Assembly (NCBI RefSeq): GCF_017873185.1
Contig: NZ_JAGGJX010000001.1
Span: 124,001-188,000 of the forward strand
DNA length: 64,000 nt
Direction: 5' to 3'
DNA from: Metaclostridioides mangenotii
GTDB lineage: Bacteria; Bacillota; Clostridia; Peptostreptococcales; Peptostreptococcaceae
Shown piece after piece: positions 1 to 7,985 of the stretch. Positions within the stretch are counted from its first letter, which is position 1, and each line of letters opens with the position of its first letter. The notes under the pieces are model-generated. The model worked only from the letters and a program-made list of their open reading frames with translations, made no database searches and was not told the origin of the DNA. Position numbers and translations under genes: made by a program.

Positions 1-2
1 TA

Positions 3-359
3 AGTAAACAGACGCTTAATTACTTCAAAAAAAATTGCAAATACAAAGAAATAATAACTTATGCCGAAGAAGATCTAAACGGCGACGATAAAAAAGACTT
101 AGTGGTAATTTATAAAAATAAAGAAAACCACAATAGACTTGTTGTCGTTGCAACAAAAGGAAATGAGTATTATGTTACTGAACCAGTAACAGCACCTGTC
201 GATGATCAGGTTATAACATTTAAAGATATCGACTCAAAAGGTGTTATGGAGATTATGGTTTCTGGTTCTAAAAACAAAAAAATTGGATATGCAATTTACA
301 GATTAGAGGGAAATAAGTTAGAAGATTTGTTTGGAGAGAATATGGAGAGTTGTTGTTAA
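3..359 (+). CDS. saoC: Cys-Cys-COOH protein, SaoC-like (5' end outside window)
   Basis: The reading frame is open from the first bases of the window, so this is the C-terminal part of a longer protein. A GTG at 102 is in frame, but open frame continues upstream of it and there is no ribosome site near it, so it is probably not the start. A DLNGDDKKDLVV segment resembles FG-GAP/calcium-loop repeats, and the protein ends ...MESCC followed by TAA. A carboxy-terminal Cys-Cys pair next to a selenoprotein ABC transporter and a MerB-like lyase matches what I remember as SaoC, in which the last residues can be Cys or Sec. Inferred role: soft-metal or organometal binding or hand-over, probably outside the membrane. 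The next gene starts 26 bases downstream, so it is the same operon. The family name is from memory and the function is not shown by the sequence. Confidence 0.7.
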   Translation, partial: SKQTLNYFKKNCKYKEIITYAEEDLNGDDKKDLVVIYKNKENHNRLVVVATKGNEYYVTEPVTAPVDDQVITFKDIDSKGVMEIMVSGSKNKKIGYAIYRLEGNKLEDLFGENMESCC

Positions 360-384
360 TTAAATTTATTTTGGAGGATTGAAG

Positions 385-1482
385 ATGAGTAAATCAAAAA
401 AGGTTACGGCATTAATGTTGGCTACTGTAATTGGGACTACAGTGCTGACAGGATGTAGCTCAAAGAAAGACAAAGCAAAAGATGATGATGATTACGCTAT
501 AACAGTAGGATATTATAACTGTGATCATATGACAGCAGCACCAGTTGGAGCTAAGGCTGGAATTTATGAAGAGCTTGGATTAAATGTAAAGACTCTAGGA
601 AATGGTAAAGTGCCAGAAGCAATGGCAGCGGGACAAATGGATGCGGGTTACATATCGACACAAGGCTTAGCTGGAGCAGTTACTAAAGGATCTCCTATAG
701 TTATTGCGGCGAACAACCACAGTGAAGGTTCAAACTACTTAATAGTGGCAAATGATATAAAAGAGCCAAAAGATTTATTAGGTAAGACAATAGGGGCAAA
801 CCCTGATACGAACTTACTATGGAAAACAGATTATGGTCCAGAAACAGGTCTACCAGCTGATTCAAGTAAATACGATTGTGTAGATATGGAATCGGATAAA
901 GATGCTTATATTGCATTTAAAACAGGAAAAATAAAAGCCTTTTCTGCATGTGATCCATGGGGATCGGTAGCTGAGTTTGAAGGAACAGGTAAAATAATAG
1001 CTTCTTCAAAATACCATTCAGAATCAACTGGTAATGAGTACAACTGTTGTTCGTTCTCATTAAATAAAAACTTTATAAAAAATCATCCGGAGCTTGCTAA
1101 AAAATTAGTGCTAGCTCATACAAAATCTATAGAGTATATATATACTAATCCAATAAAATCGGCCAAGATATTTGCTGAAGACTACAATGTCGATGAAGAA
1201 GTTGCGCTAATGACAATTTACAAAAAAACTGTAGGTGAAGGACGAACAATTACTTGGAATATAACAGGCAATGAATACAAAAATAACTTAGAGACTTATA
1301 AAGAGTACAAAAGCTTAGATGAAGTTCCTACATATGATCAAATAGTTGATAAAACTTTATTAGAATCAAGTGGAGCAGACGACTTCGATAAATTTATAAA
1401 AGAAAAAGTAGAACCAGTATTCCCAGAAGGCATGAGTTATACAGACTGGAAGGTAAAAGCTACAGAGTTAGATAAACAATAG
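385..1482 (+). CDS. Substrate-binding lipoprotein of the sao ABC transporter, copy 1
   Basis: An NMT1/TauA-like periplasmic-binding-fold lipoprotein of 365 aa. The start is ATG 385, seven bases after GGAGG; a TTG six bases earlier lies too close to that site. The lipobox is LTGC with the lipidated Cys at about residue 24, followed by a charged linker. Conserved features shared with the next gene are YYNCDHM (Cys about 46), a GKVPEAMAAGQMDAGY segment typical of NitT/TauT binding proteins, DPWGS, and an NCCSFSLNK motif with adjacent cysteines. Cysteines are unusual in an extracytoplasmic binding protein of this fold and suggest thiol coordination of a soft metal compound. It is inferred to deliver ligand to the permease and ATPase encoded at 3432-4993. 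Confidence 0.85.
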   Translation: MSKSKKVTALMLATVIGTTVLTGCSSKKDKAKDDDDYAITVGYYNCDHMTAAPVGAKAGIYEELGLNVKTLGNGKVPEAMAAGQMDAGYISTQGLAGAVTKGSPIVIAANNHSEGSNYLIVANDIKEPKDLLGKTIGANPDTNLLWKTDYGPETGLPADSSKYDCVDMESDKDAYIAFKTGKIKAFSACDPWGSVAEFEGTGKIIASSKYHSESTGNEYNCCSFSLNKNFIKNHPELAKKLVLAHTKSIEYIYTNPIKSAKIFAEDYNVDEEVALMTIYKKTVGEGRTITWNITGNEYKNNLETYKEYKSLDEVPTYDQIVDKTLLESSGADDFDKFIKEKVEPVFPEGMSYTDWKVKATELDKQ

Positions 1483-1539
1483 AAATTAACCTTAAAAATT
1501 TATACTAATATTATAATTATTGACTTGGAGGATTAAGAG

Positions 1540-2646
1540 ATGTTTAATACTAGGAAGTTTCAAGTAGTAATGTTAACAGGGATAATGGGTTTATCTTTCT
1601 TAACAGGATGCAGTTCTAAAGGCGACGGCAAGGAATCAAGTAAGGCTAATGACGACTATGCTATAACTTTAGGATACTACAACTGTGACCATATGACAGC
1701 TGCACCAATAGGGGATAAAGCTGGTATCTACAAAGAATTAGGGCTAAATGTAAAGACTCTAGGAAATGGTAAAGTGCCAGAAGCAATGGCAGCTGGTCAG
1801 ATGGATGCTGGTTACATAGGTACTGGAGGATTAGCAGGAGCTATCCCAAAGGGCGCTCCTATAGTAGTTGCGGCAAATAACCACAGTGGGGGTTCAGAGT
1901 ACCTTATAGTTTCGAATGATATAAAAGACCCAAAAGATTTGATTGGTAAAAAGATAGCAGGTGATCCTGATAATGATACTTTGTGGCATACTGATTATGG
2001 CCCAGAAGCAGGGATACCAGCTAAGTCAAGTGAGTACGATTGTATAGATATGGAGTCGGACAAAGATGCTTACCTAGCTTTTAAAACAGGTAAAATAAAA
2101 GCATTTACATCTTGTGATCCATGGGGATCAGTAGCTGAATTTGAAGGAACAGGTAAAATAATTGCATCTACACAGTACAAAGAAGAATCTACTGGTAAAC
2201 AGTACAACTGTTGTTCATTCTCGCTAAATAAAAATTTTATAAAAGATCATCCAGAGCTTGCTAAAAAGTTGGTTTTAGCTCATACAAAATCAGTAGAATA
2301 CATATACACTAATCCAGTTAAAGCAGCTAAAATATTTGCAGAAGACTACAACGTGGACGAAGAAGTAGCTCTAATGACTATTTACAAAAAGACTGTTGGT
2401 GAAGGTAGAACACTTACTTGGAAAATCACCGGTGAAGAGTACAAAAACAACTTAAAAATGTACAAAGATTACAAGAAAATGGACAAAGTTCCCTCTTATG
2501 ATGAAGTTGTGGACAAGAGCTTATTAGATTCATGCGGGGCTGACGACTTTGATAAATTTATTGAGGAAAAGGTAGATCCTGTATTTCCTAAAGGTATGAG
2601 TTATGACGATTGGAAGGCTAAAGCAATGGAATTAGATAAACAATAG
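1540..2646 (+). CDS. Substrate-binding lipoprotein of the sao ABC transporter, copy 2
   Basis: A 368-aa tandem paralogue of the preceding gene, clearly alignable over its whole length and keeping the lipobox LTGC, YYNCDHM (Cys about 49), the GNGKVPEAMAAGQMDAGY stretch, DPWGS and NCCSF. The start is ATG 1540 after TTGGAGG. It is separated from copy 1 by 57 bases and from the Sec-containing third binding protein by 12 bases, so the three are likely co-transcribed. Differences between the copies are scattered, for example STQGLAG versus GTGGLAG in the first half, and most of the second half is conserved. This may mean two ligands of one class or a dosage duplication. No Sec codon is present in either copy. 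Confidence 0.85.
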   Translation: MFNTRKFQVVMLTGIMGLSFLTGCSSKGDGKESSKANDDYAITLGYYNCDHMTAAPIGDKAGIYKELGLNVKTLGNGKVPEAMAAGQMDAGYIGTGGLAGAIPKGAPIVVAANNHSGGSEYLIVSNDIKDPKDLIGKKIAGDPDNDTLWHTDYGPEAGIPAKSSEYDCIDMESDKDAYLAFKTGKIKAFTSCDPWGSVAEFEGTGKIIASTQYKEESTGKQYNCCSFSLNKNFIKDHPELAKKLVLAHTKSVEYIYTNPVKAAKIFAEDYNVDEEVALMTIYKKTVGEGRTLTWKITGEEYKNNLKMYKDYKKMDKVPSYDEVVDKSLLDSCGADDFDKFIEEKVDPVFPKGMSYDDWKAKAMELDKQ

Positions 2647-2658
2647 ATTGAAAAGGCT

Positions 2659-3465
2659 ATGAAATTAATGCGCAAATTTAAAAATATTGTTATTTCAGCA
2701 ACAATAATCTTTATATGTTTGATTTTGCTATTTTTTAACTTTAATACAAAAGAACATATAAAAGGCAAAATGAAAATAGGGGTATCTGATGATACCTCTG
2801 GTTTTGTGATAAACTACATGACAGAAAAAAATGAATTTGACGGGTTGGAGTTAGATAAGCTTTTGGATATGTACTCTGTTGCAGATTGCTGATCGAGCAC
2901 TACACAATGGGCTCTGAGTTCAGAGGAAATGGATATGGCAATAATCTGCAAAGATGCAGCCGAGGAGTATATAAAAAATGATACAAACTTTGAAATAATA
3001 GCTCCTGTAGTCAAAAATTCGGATATATTCTTGATGGGTACAGATAAACCAAAGCGAATTGGTGTAACTCAAAAGAGGGATTATCAATACAATTTGGTTA
3101 GTGAGAACTATAAAGATGCAGAAACTGTTCCACTTATAGGTACAGCACTAGGATATGGTCTTGAGAGCAATTTAGTGGATGGCATTGTAGTAGATATTAT
3201 GAAATCCCTGAGTTTAAAGGGAGAAAAACTTTCTACAGCAACTAATAGAGAGTATGAAAGTTATGTATTAGTAGTAAGTAAGGAATTTAAACAAAATGAC
3301 TTATATAAAGACTTTATAAGGCTTTACAATGAGGCAGTTTATGATTTAGAAGATAGAGAGGTCTTTAAAAAGGCCATAGAAAATTATAAGAACGTGGATA
3401 TTTCAAATAAAGAGATGGAGGAAATAGTAAATTGGAAAGTAAAATTTCTGCCGATAAAAGAATAG
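2659..3465 (+). CDS. saoB: Selenoprotein ABC substrate-binding protein, SaoB-like (TGA 2890-2892 = Sec)
   Basis: The frame opened at ATG 2659 meets TGA at 2890-2892 and continues open in the same frame to a stop at 3465. Read as Sec this gives 268 aa with Sec at about residue 78 in the motif ADCUSSTTQWAL. An N-terminal hydrophobic segment (about residues 9-26) acts as signal or anchor. It starts 12 bases after the preceding lipoprotein and overlaps the permease by 34 bases. A small hairpin, CTCTGA-GT-TCAGAG at 2913-2926, lies about 20 bases after the TGA, where a bacterial SECIS element is expected. The fold looks like a divergent binding protein of the same transporter class, shorter than its neighbours. 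I recall this family as SaoB, a (seleno)protein. A pseudogene is unlikely because the frame stays coding-like on both sides and nearby genes repeat the pattern. Confidence 0.85.
2890..2926 (+). promoter_or_regulatory. Sec codon and candidate SECIS hairpin in saoB
   Basis: TGA 2890-2892 follows TGC, giving Cys-Sec. A hairpin with arms CTCTGA/TCAGAG at 2913-2926 starts about 20 bases downstream, suitable for SelB binding. Seen in sequence; function inferred. Confidence 0.55.
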
Positions 3466-4241
3466 CTATTAGGAAAAAGAAAAATTCTAAAAGTCTTCTA
3501 GAGAATCTATATAGAATTATTCTTCTAGTAGTTATAGTTACAGTATGGCAATTTGCTGCAATTGAGATAGGAAGTTCATTACTACTTCCTATGCCATTAG
3601 ATGTTTTTAAAGGTTTTTTAACTTGTGTTACTGACCCTGAAATAGTAAAAAATTTAATGATAACACTTCAAAGGGTTTTAAAAGGATTTTTATGTGCACT
3701 TGGAATTGGGTTACCGATAGGTCTTATTATGGGATTTTCAATAACTAGTGAAAAAGTTTTATCTCCTATGATTGACTCTGTAAGACAGGTGCCAATTATG
3801 GCATGGGTTCCACTGACAATAGTATGGTTTGGTATAGGAGATGGACCTACAATATTTTTGATCGCATTTGCAGGTGTATTCCCTATAATATTAAATACTA
3901 TACAAGGGGTTAGAGCTATATCAAAAGATTACTACAATGCTGCGAGAAGCATGGGTGCATCTCCAGTGTCGATTTTCTTTAATGTTATAATACCAGCAGC
4001 TCTACCAGATATATTGACAGGTTCGAGACTTGCAATAAGTACTGGTTGGATGTCTGTAATATGAGCGGAGTTCATAGCTACGAGTGCCGGTCTCGGTTAC
4101 TCTATGGTACAAGCTCAGACTATGATGAGGACTGAGTTATTAGTTGCCCTTATGTGTATGGCAGCTATAATAGGTTTTTTAATAGATTTAATATTAAAAT
4201 TCGTAAACAAAACTCTTTGTAAATGGAGGTTTGCAGATTAA
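3432..4241 (+). CDS. saoP: Selenoprotein ABC transporter permease, SaoP-like (TGA 4062-4064 = Sec)
   Basis: A BPD_transp_1 permease of the NitT/TauT/SsuC class, 269 aa when TGA 4062-4064 is read as Sec (about residue 211). The start is TTG 3432, with GGAGG 11 bases upstream inside the preceding gene. Several hydrophobic segments are visible from about residue 20, and the EAA-type loop reads NAARSMGASPVSIFF. The Sec lies in GWMSVI-U-AEFIATSAGLGY, at the end of a conserved late transmembrane region; without readthrough the last membrane helices would be lost. The stop TAA 4239-4241 overlaps the ATG of the ATPase. A hairpin with CGAG/CTCG arms and GGT in the loop (4081-4095) follows the TGA at SECIS distance. 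Sec in an ABC permease is very unusual. Confidence 0.88.
4062..4096 (+). promoter_or_regulatory. Sec codon and candidate SECIS hairpin in saoP
   Basis: TGA at 4062-4064 is followed at 4081-4095 by CGAGTGCCGGTCTCG, a short stem with a GGT-containing loop, resembling the GGUC apical motif known from E. coli fdhF. Inferred SelB site. Confidence 0.5.
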
Positions 4242-4993
4242 TGAAGCTGGACGTAAAAAATATAAGCAAATCATTTATAAATAATAAAAAACATGTCGAA
4301 GTACTCGATGATATAAGTTTAGAAGTAGACCAAGGGGAGTTTATATGCTTGCTTGGTCCTTCTGGATGCGGCAAGACTACACTGCTTACTATCATAGGTG
4401 GTTTTCAAAAACCTGAAAGTGGAGAAATTTTAGTAAATGGAAATAAAGTAACAAAACCAGGTATTGATAGAGCTTTTATATTTCAAAACTACGCTTTATT
4501 TCCGTGGAAGTCTGTAAGGGATAACGTTTTATATCCGATGAAACAGCAGAAGATTCCAAAAGAGGAAAGAGAAAAAAAGTTAGAAGAACTTATAGAAATG
4601 TCAGACTTAAAAGGCAAAGAAAGTATGTATCCTCATCAGCTTTCAGGAGGTATGAAACAGAGAGTTGCAGTTATAAGAGCTTTAGCTTGTAATCCTGAAG
4701 TACTTCTTATGGACGAACCTTTGGGTGCTGTCGATCTGAAGATGAGACAAAACCTACAGGAAGAGCTAGAAAAAATATGGTCAGCTAATAGAATTACTGC
4801 GGTTATGGTTACACACGATGTCGATGAAGCAGTTTATATGAGTGATAGAGTTGTAATTATGTCGAGAAACAAAGGTGAGATAATAGGTAATATAAAGATT
4901 GATATTCCTAGACCGAGAAATAGAGATTGTAATGAGTATGAAAAGTATAAATCACAAGTATCAGAAATACTATCAACTTGTTATGATGTTTAG
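4241..4993 (+). CDS. saoA: ABC transporter ATP-binding protein, SaoA-like
   Basis: A nucleotide-binding subunit of about 250 aa of the NitT/TauT/SsuB class. Visible motifs in order: Walker A GPSGCGKTT (about residue 39), Q-loop FQNYALFPW, signature LSGGMKQR, Walker B LLMDEPLGAVD and the switch histidine in VTHDVDEA. The open frame extends upstream to an ATG at 4223, but that stretch contains the GGAGGT ribosome site, so the start is ATG 4241, overlapping the permease stop. It powers the transporter formed with the Sec-containing permease. It is 9 bases from the MerB-like gene, arguing for joint action of transport and C-metal bond cleavage. Confidence 0.9.
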   Translation: MKLDVKNISKSFINNKKHVEVLDDISLEVDQGEFICLLGPSGCGKTTLLTIIGGFQKPESGEILVNGNKVTKPGIDRAFIFQNYALFPWKSVRDNVLYPMKQQKIPKEEREKKLEELIEMSDLKGKESMYPHQLSGGMKQRVAVIRALACNPEVLLMDEPLGAVDLKMRQNLQEELEKIWSANRITAVMVTHDVDEAVYMSDRVVIMSRNKGEIIGNIKIDIPRPRNRDCNEYEKYKSQVSEILSTCYDV

Positions 4994-5002
4994 GGGGGAA
5001 TT

Positions 5003-5626
5003 ATGAGCGAAGTAGAAAAATATAAAAATTTAGATGATACTCAAAGAGCAATTAGAGTATCCATAATGGATATGATTATTGAAAAAAAACGATGTGTCAC
5101 GCTTAATGAAGTTGTGAATGTTTTGAGTTCGAAGTTGAGCATAGATAGAGAATATTTGCAAAATACATTGGATAGTTTTATAAAAGAAAACGTACTTGTA
5201 GCTGAAGGTGAAAATATCAATTTTATTTATCCTGTATCAGCTTTATCTACAAGCCACAATGTAACTCTTGACGATGGAAGAGAATTTTATGCAATGTGTG
5301 CAATAGATGCAATTGGAACATCTTGTACATTTCATCAAAATGTAACAATCAACTCTATGTGCTGTGTAACTGGGCAAGAAATAAAAATTAGAGTTGAGGA
5401 TGAACAGATAAAGTATGTCAGCAATCCTAATCTAAGGGTTTTACATGTTGACCTAGATAAACACTCAGAATGGGCTGCAAGTTGTTGAAACATAATGAAT
5501 TTCTTCTGGACGAAGGATGAGTATAAGAGTTGGATAAACATAAATGAAATGAATGATGATGAAGATATTTATTGCTTAGATATACTTGAAGCATTGGATG
5601 TAGCATATAAAATATTTAAACTTTAA
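5003..5626 (+). CDS. saoL: MerB-like organometal lyase selenoprotein, SaoL-like (TGA 5486-5488 = Sec)
   Basis: Frame from ATG 5003 (GGGGGG ribosome site) to TAA 5626 with one in-frame TGA at 5486-5488; as Sec this gives 207 aa, close to the length of organomercurial lyase MerB. Seen motifs: MCAIDA (Cys about 99, Asp about 102), matching the MerB Cys96/Asp99 pair, and AASC-U-NIMNFF (Cys about 161, Sec about 162), matching the MerB Cys159 region. In MerB two cysteines hold the metal and the Asp protonates the leaving carbon; here a selenolate stands beside the second cysteine. An N-terminal winged-helix-like segment precedes, as in MerB. Translation stopping at the TGA would remove the conserved C-terminus. 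A TTCTTC/GAAGGA hairpin about 12 bases after the TGA may be the SECIS. I recall this family as SaoL. The substrate is inferred, not shown. Confidence 0.9.
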
Positions 5627-5685
5627 AAATACGGTACTTCTTATAAAATAAACAATTTATTTTATATGGGGTATCGTATTTTTAA
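5625..5685 (+). terminator. Terminator of the sao operon
   Basis: A long stem pairs AAAAATACGGTAC with GTATCGTATTTTT and, inside it, TATAAAATAAA with TTTATTTTATA. It ends in T5 and begins at the stop codon of the MerB-like gene. Confidence 0.75.
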
Positions 5686-5709
5686 AGTTTAAATATTATT
5701 CTTTTGATA

Positions 5710-5718
5710 TGTTATAAT
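5710..5718 (+). promoter_or_regulatory. Extended -10 promoter candidate for the M3 peptidase
   Basis: TG-T-TATAAT at 5710-5718, about 64 bases before the start codon at 5782. No good -35 box is visible. Confidence 0.4.
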
Positions 5719-5781
5719 TATTTATGCAATAAAAAATAGTATAGTATTTATAATTTTTATTGGGTTATAGGAGAGGATATT

Positions 5782-7476
5782 ATGAAATTTTCAAAATTTA
5801 AATATACTAGACCGGATTATAAGGTCATTAAGTCCAAATTTATAGAAATTGTAGATTGTATAGATACATCAAAGTCATATATAAATCAAAAAATACAAAT
5901 AGAAGAACTAAATAGACTTAGAAATAATATTCAGTCTATGTCTACAATTGTATCGATAAGATACAGTTTGAATACAAGTGATAAATTTTACATAGAAGAA
6001 AAAGAGTATTGGGATGAGTACAGCCCAATGTATGAGGAATTAAATTCTATGTTTTACAAAAGCATTGTAAATTCAAAGTACATAGATAAGATTGAAGTAG
6101 ATTACGGTAAACAATTTTTAAAAATATGTGATTATTCACTTAAGGCATTTTCATCAGAGATAATACCTGAACTAAAAGAAGAAAATAAGCTTTGTTCAAA
6201 ATATACAAAACTACTTGCTTCTGCTGAGATAAAATTTGATGGACAAATAAAAAATTTATCTGGTTTAAATTCATATATGTATTCTGAAGATAGAAAAATC
6301 AGAGAATCTGCTTCAAAAAAATACTACAATTACTTTGAAGAAAGTGAAGATGAATTTGATAATCTGTTTGGCGACCTTGTAAAGGTCAGAGATATGATGG
6401 CTAAAAAACTTGGTTTTGACAATTTTGTAGATCTTGGATACCTTAGAATGATGAGAACCGAGTACAATGAAAATATGGTAAAAATATTTAGAGATCAGAT
6501 AATAACAGATATTGTACCGCTTGCAAATTCACTGTACGAAAGACAAGCGAAGCGTTTGAATTTGGAAAAGTTGGACTACATAGATGAGAACATAGAGTTT
6601 ACAAATGGGAATGCTAAACCAATAGGAGATGTAGATTATATTTTCAGTTCAGCAAAGAAAATGTACAAAGAAATTTCAGATGAAACAAATGAGTTTTTTA
6701 ATTATATAATAGAGAATGAGCTTATAGACTACGAAACCAGAGCAAATAAAGGAGCAGGTGGATACTGTACATATATACCAGATCATAAGGCACCTTTTAT
6801 ATTTGCAAATTTTAATTCAACACTCGACGATATAGATGTACTTACTCATGAAGCTGGACATGCGTTCCAACTCTATATGTCTAGATGGATCGAGACACCA
6901 GAAATTAATTTCCCAACCCTTGATAGCTGTGAAATACACTCTATGAGTATGGAATTTATAACATGGCCATGGATGGATATGTTTTTTAAAGAAGATAGCG
7001 AGAAGTATAAGTTTTCACATCTATCTTCGGCAATTAAGTTTATACCGTACGGAGCACTGGTAGATGAATTTCAACATGAGATTTACAGAAATCCAGATAT
7101 ATCAAAGAATAAGAGAAAAAATATTTGGAGAACATTAGAAAAAAAATACCTACCTCACAGGGATTATAGCACATGTGATTTTTTGGAAAAAGGTGGTTGG
7201 TGGTATAAACAGGGGCATATATTTAAAAACCCATTTTACTATATAGACTATGTTTTAGCGCAAGTTTGTGCTTTACAAATGTGGGAAAAGAGTAGAGATA
7301 GAAAGTCTGATTATTTATCAGATTATAAAAAAATGTGTGCGGTAGGTGGAAGCAAATCATTTGTTGAGATAATAGAAATCGGTAATTTAAATTCTCCATT
7401 TGAAAAAAATGCACTTTCAAAAATTATCAACAGCGTAAAATTGTATTTAGATGCTGTAAATGAAGTGTGCTTTTAA
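5782..7476 (+). CDS. M3 family oligoendopeptidase (PepF-like)
   Basis: A 564-aa cytosolic zinc metallopeptidase that degrades oligopeptides. The catalytic motif HEAGH is at about residues 357-361 (LTHEAGHAFQLYM), with a downstream glutamate in DSCEIHSMSMEF completing the M3 zinc site. The length fits the oligoendopeptidase F group. The ATG is preceded by AGGAGAGG. It is monocistronic, between the sao terminator and its own terminator. Peptide breakdown feeds the amino-acid fermentation encoded next to it. No signal peptide is visible. The exact subgroup (PepF versus the shorter M3 oligoendopeptidases) is not settled. Confidence 0.9.
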   Translation: MKFSKFKYTRPDYKVIKSKFIEIVDCIDTSKSYINQKIQIEELNRLRNNIQSMSTIVSIRYSLNTSDKFYIEEKEYWDEYSPMYEELNSMFYKSIVNSKYIDKIEVDYGKQFLKICDYSLKAFSSEIIPELKEENKLCSKYTKLLASAEIKFDGQIKNLSGLNSYMYSEDRKIRESASKKYYNYFEESEDEFDNLFGDLVKVRDMMAKKLGFDNFVDLGYLRMMRTEYNENMVKIFRDQIITDIVPLANSLYERQAKRLNLEKLDYIDENIEFTNGNAKPIGDVDYIFSSAKKMYKEISDETNEFFNYIIENELIDYETRANKGAGGYCTYIPDHKAPFIFANFNSTLDDIDVLTHEAGHAFQLYMSRWIETPEINFPTLDSCEIHSMSMEFITWPWMDMFFKEDSEKYKFSHLSSAIKFIPYGALVDEFQHEIYRNPDISKNKRKNIWRTLEKKYLPHRDYSTCDFLEKGGWWYKQGHIFKNPFYYIDYVLAQVCALQMWEKSRDRKSDYLSDYKKMCAVGGSKSFVEIIEIGNLNSPFEKNALSKIINSVKLYLDAVNEVCF

Positions 7477-7576
7477 TGAAGATGGAGGTAATTAAAAAAT
7501 AAAATTAATAAATAAAATTAGAAAAATCATTATAATCGATCATTATTTTGAAAATTAATTCATATAACATAGTATG

Positions 7577-7632
7577 AAAAGTAAGTGATTTCAGTAAATT
7601 TCGGAATAAAAAGAAAAAACTTACTTTTTTTG
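7577..7632 (+). terminator. Terminator after the M3 peptidase
   Basis: Arms AAAAGTAAGT (7577) and ACTTACTTTT (7619) with a trailing T run; long A-rich loop. Confidence 0.55.
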
Positions 7633-7643
7633 TAAAAAATATG

Positions 7644-7672
7644 TTGCAATTTGGATTGAATATTTATATACT
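7644..7672 (+). promoter_or_regulatory. Promoter of the glycine reductase operon
   Basis: TTGCAA at 7644, a 17-base spacer and TATACT at 7667. It stands about 95 bases before the glycine aptamer, suiting a leader transcript. Confidence 0.55.
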
Positions 7673-7766
7673 ATTAATTAAAGAGATAGTTAAAAGCTAT
7701 TAGAAATAATAGTTAAAAACTTATCCAATATATTTTTACTGATTTATATACTAAAACTAAACATAC

Positions 7767-7900
7767 GGTTGAAGCGCACAGGAGACAGCCACATTGTTAT
7801 GATGGCGACCGAAGGGACAAATCTAATCTGTAAATCCAAAGAGCTTAGATGAAATTCTCAGGTAATAGAAGACTGTACGTGGACGTGGCTCTGAAGAATA
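7767..7900 (+). ncRNA. Glycine riboswitch (single aptamer)
   Basis: The leader of grdX carries glycine aptamer hallmarks: ACAGGAGA at the 5' side of the core, GACCGAAGGGACAAA at 7807-7821, TTCTCAGGTAATAGAAGACTGT at 7855-7876 closing P1 against ACAG, and a variable stem between. Only one complete aptamer is visible rather than the common tandem pair. A transcription terminator follows directly, so glycine would control entry into the operon. Because the operon consumes glycine, an ON switch is expected, with ligand blocking the terminator; the direction is inference. Confidence 0.82.
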
Positions 7901-7904
7901 TTTT

Positions 7905-7946
7905 AACAGGGAATACAAATTGGATGTTTGTATTTTCTGTTTTTTA
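7905..7946 (+). terminator. Riboswitch expression-platform terminator
   Basis: Arms ACAGGGAATACAAA and TTTGTATTTTCTGT (with two G-U pairs) followed by T6, ending about 40 bases before the grdX start. Typical intrinsic terminator under aptamer control. Confidence 0.8.
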
Positions 7947-7985
7947 TTTTAACTTAAACTACATTTCGAAAGAGAGAGTGTATAA

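Noticed and set aside
1483-1539. Separate promoter between the two sao lipoproteins
   Set aside because: Only AT-rich DNA of 57 bases; no -35/-10 pair of suitable spacing.
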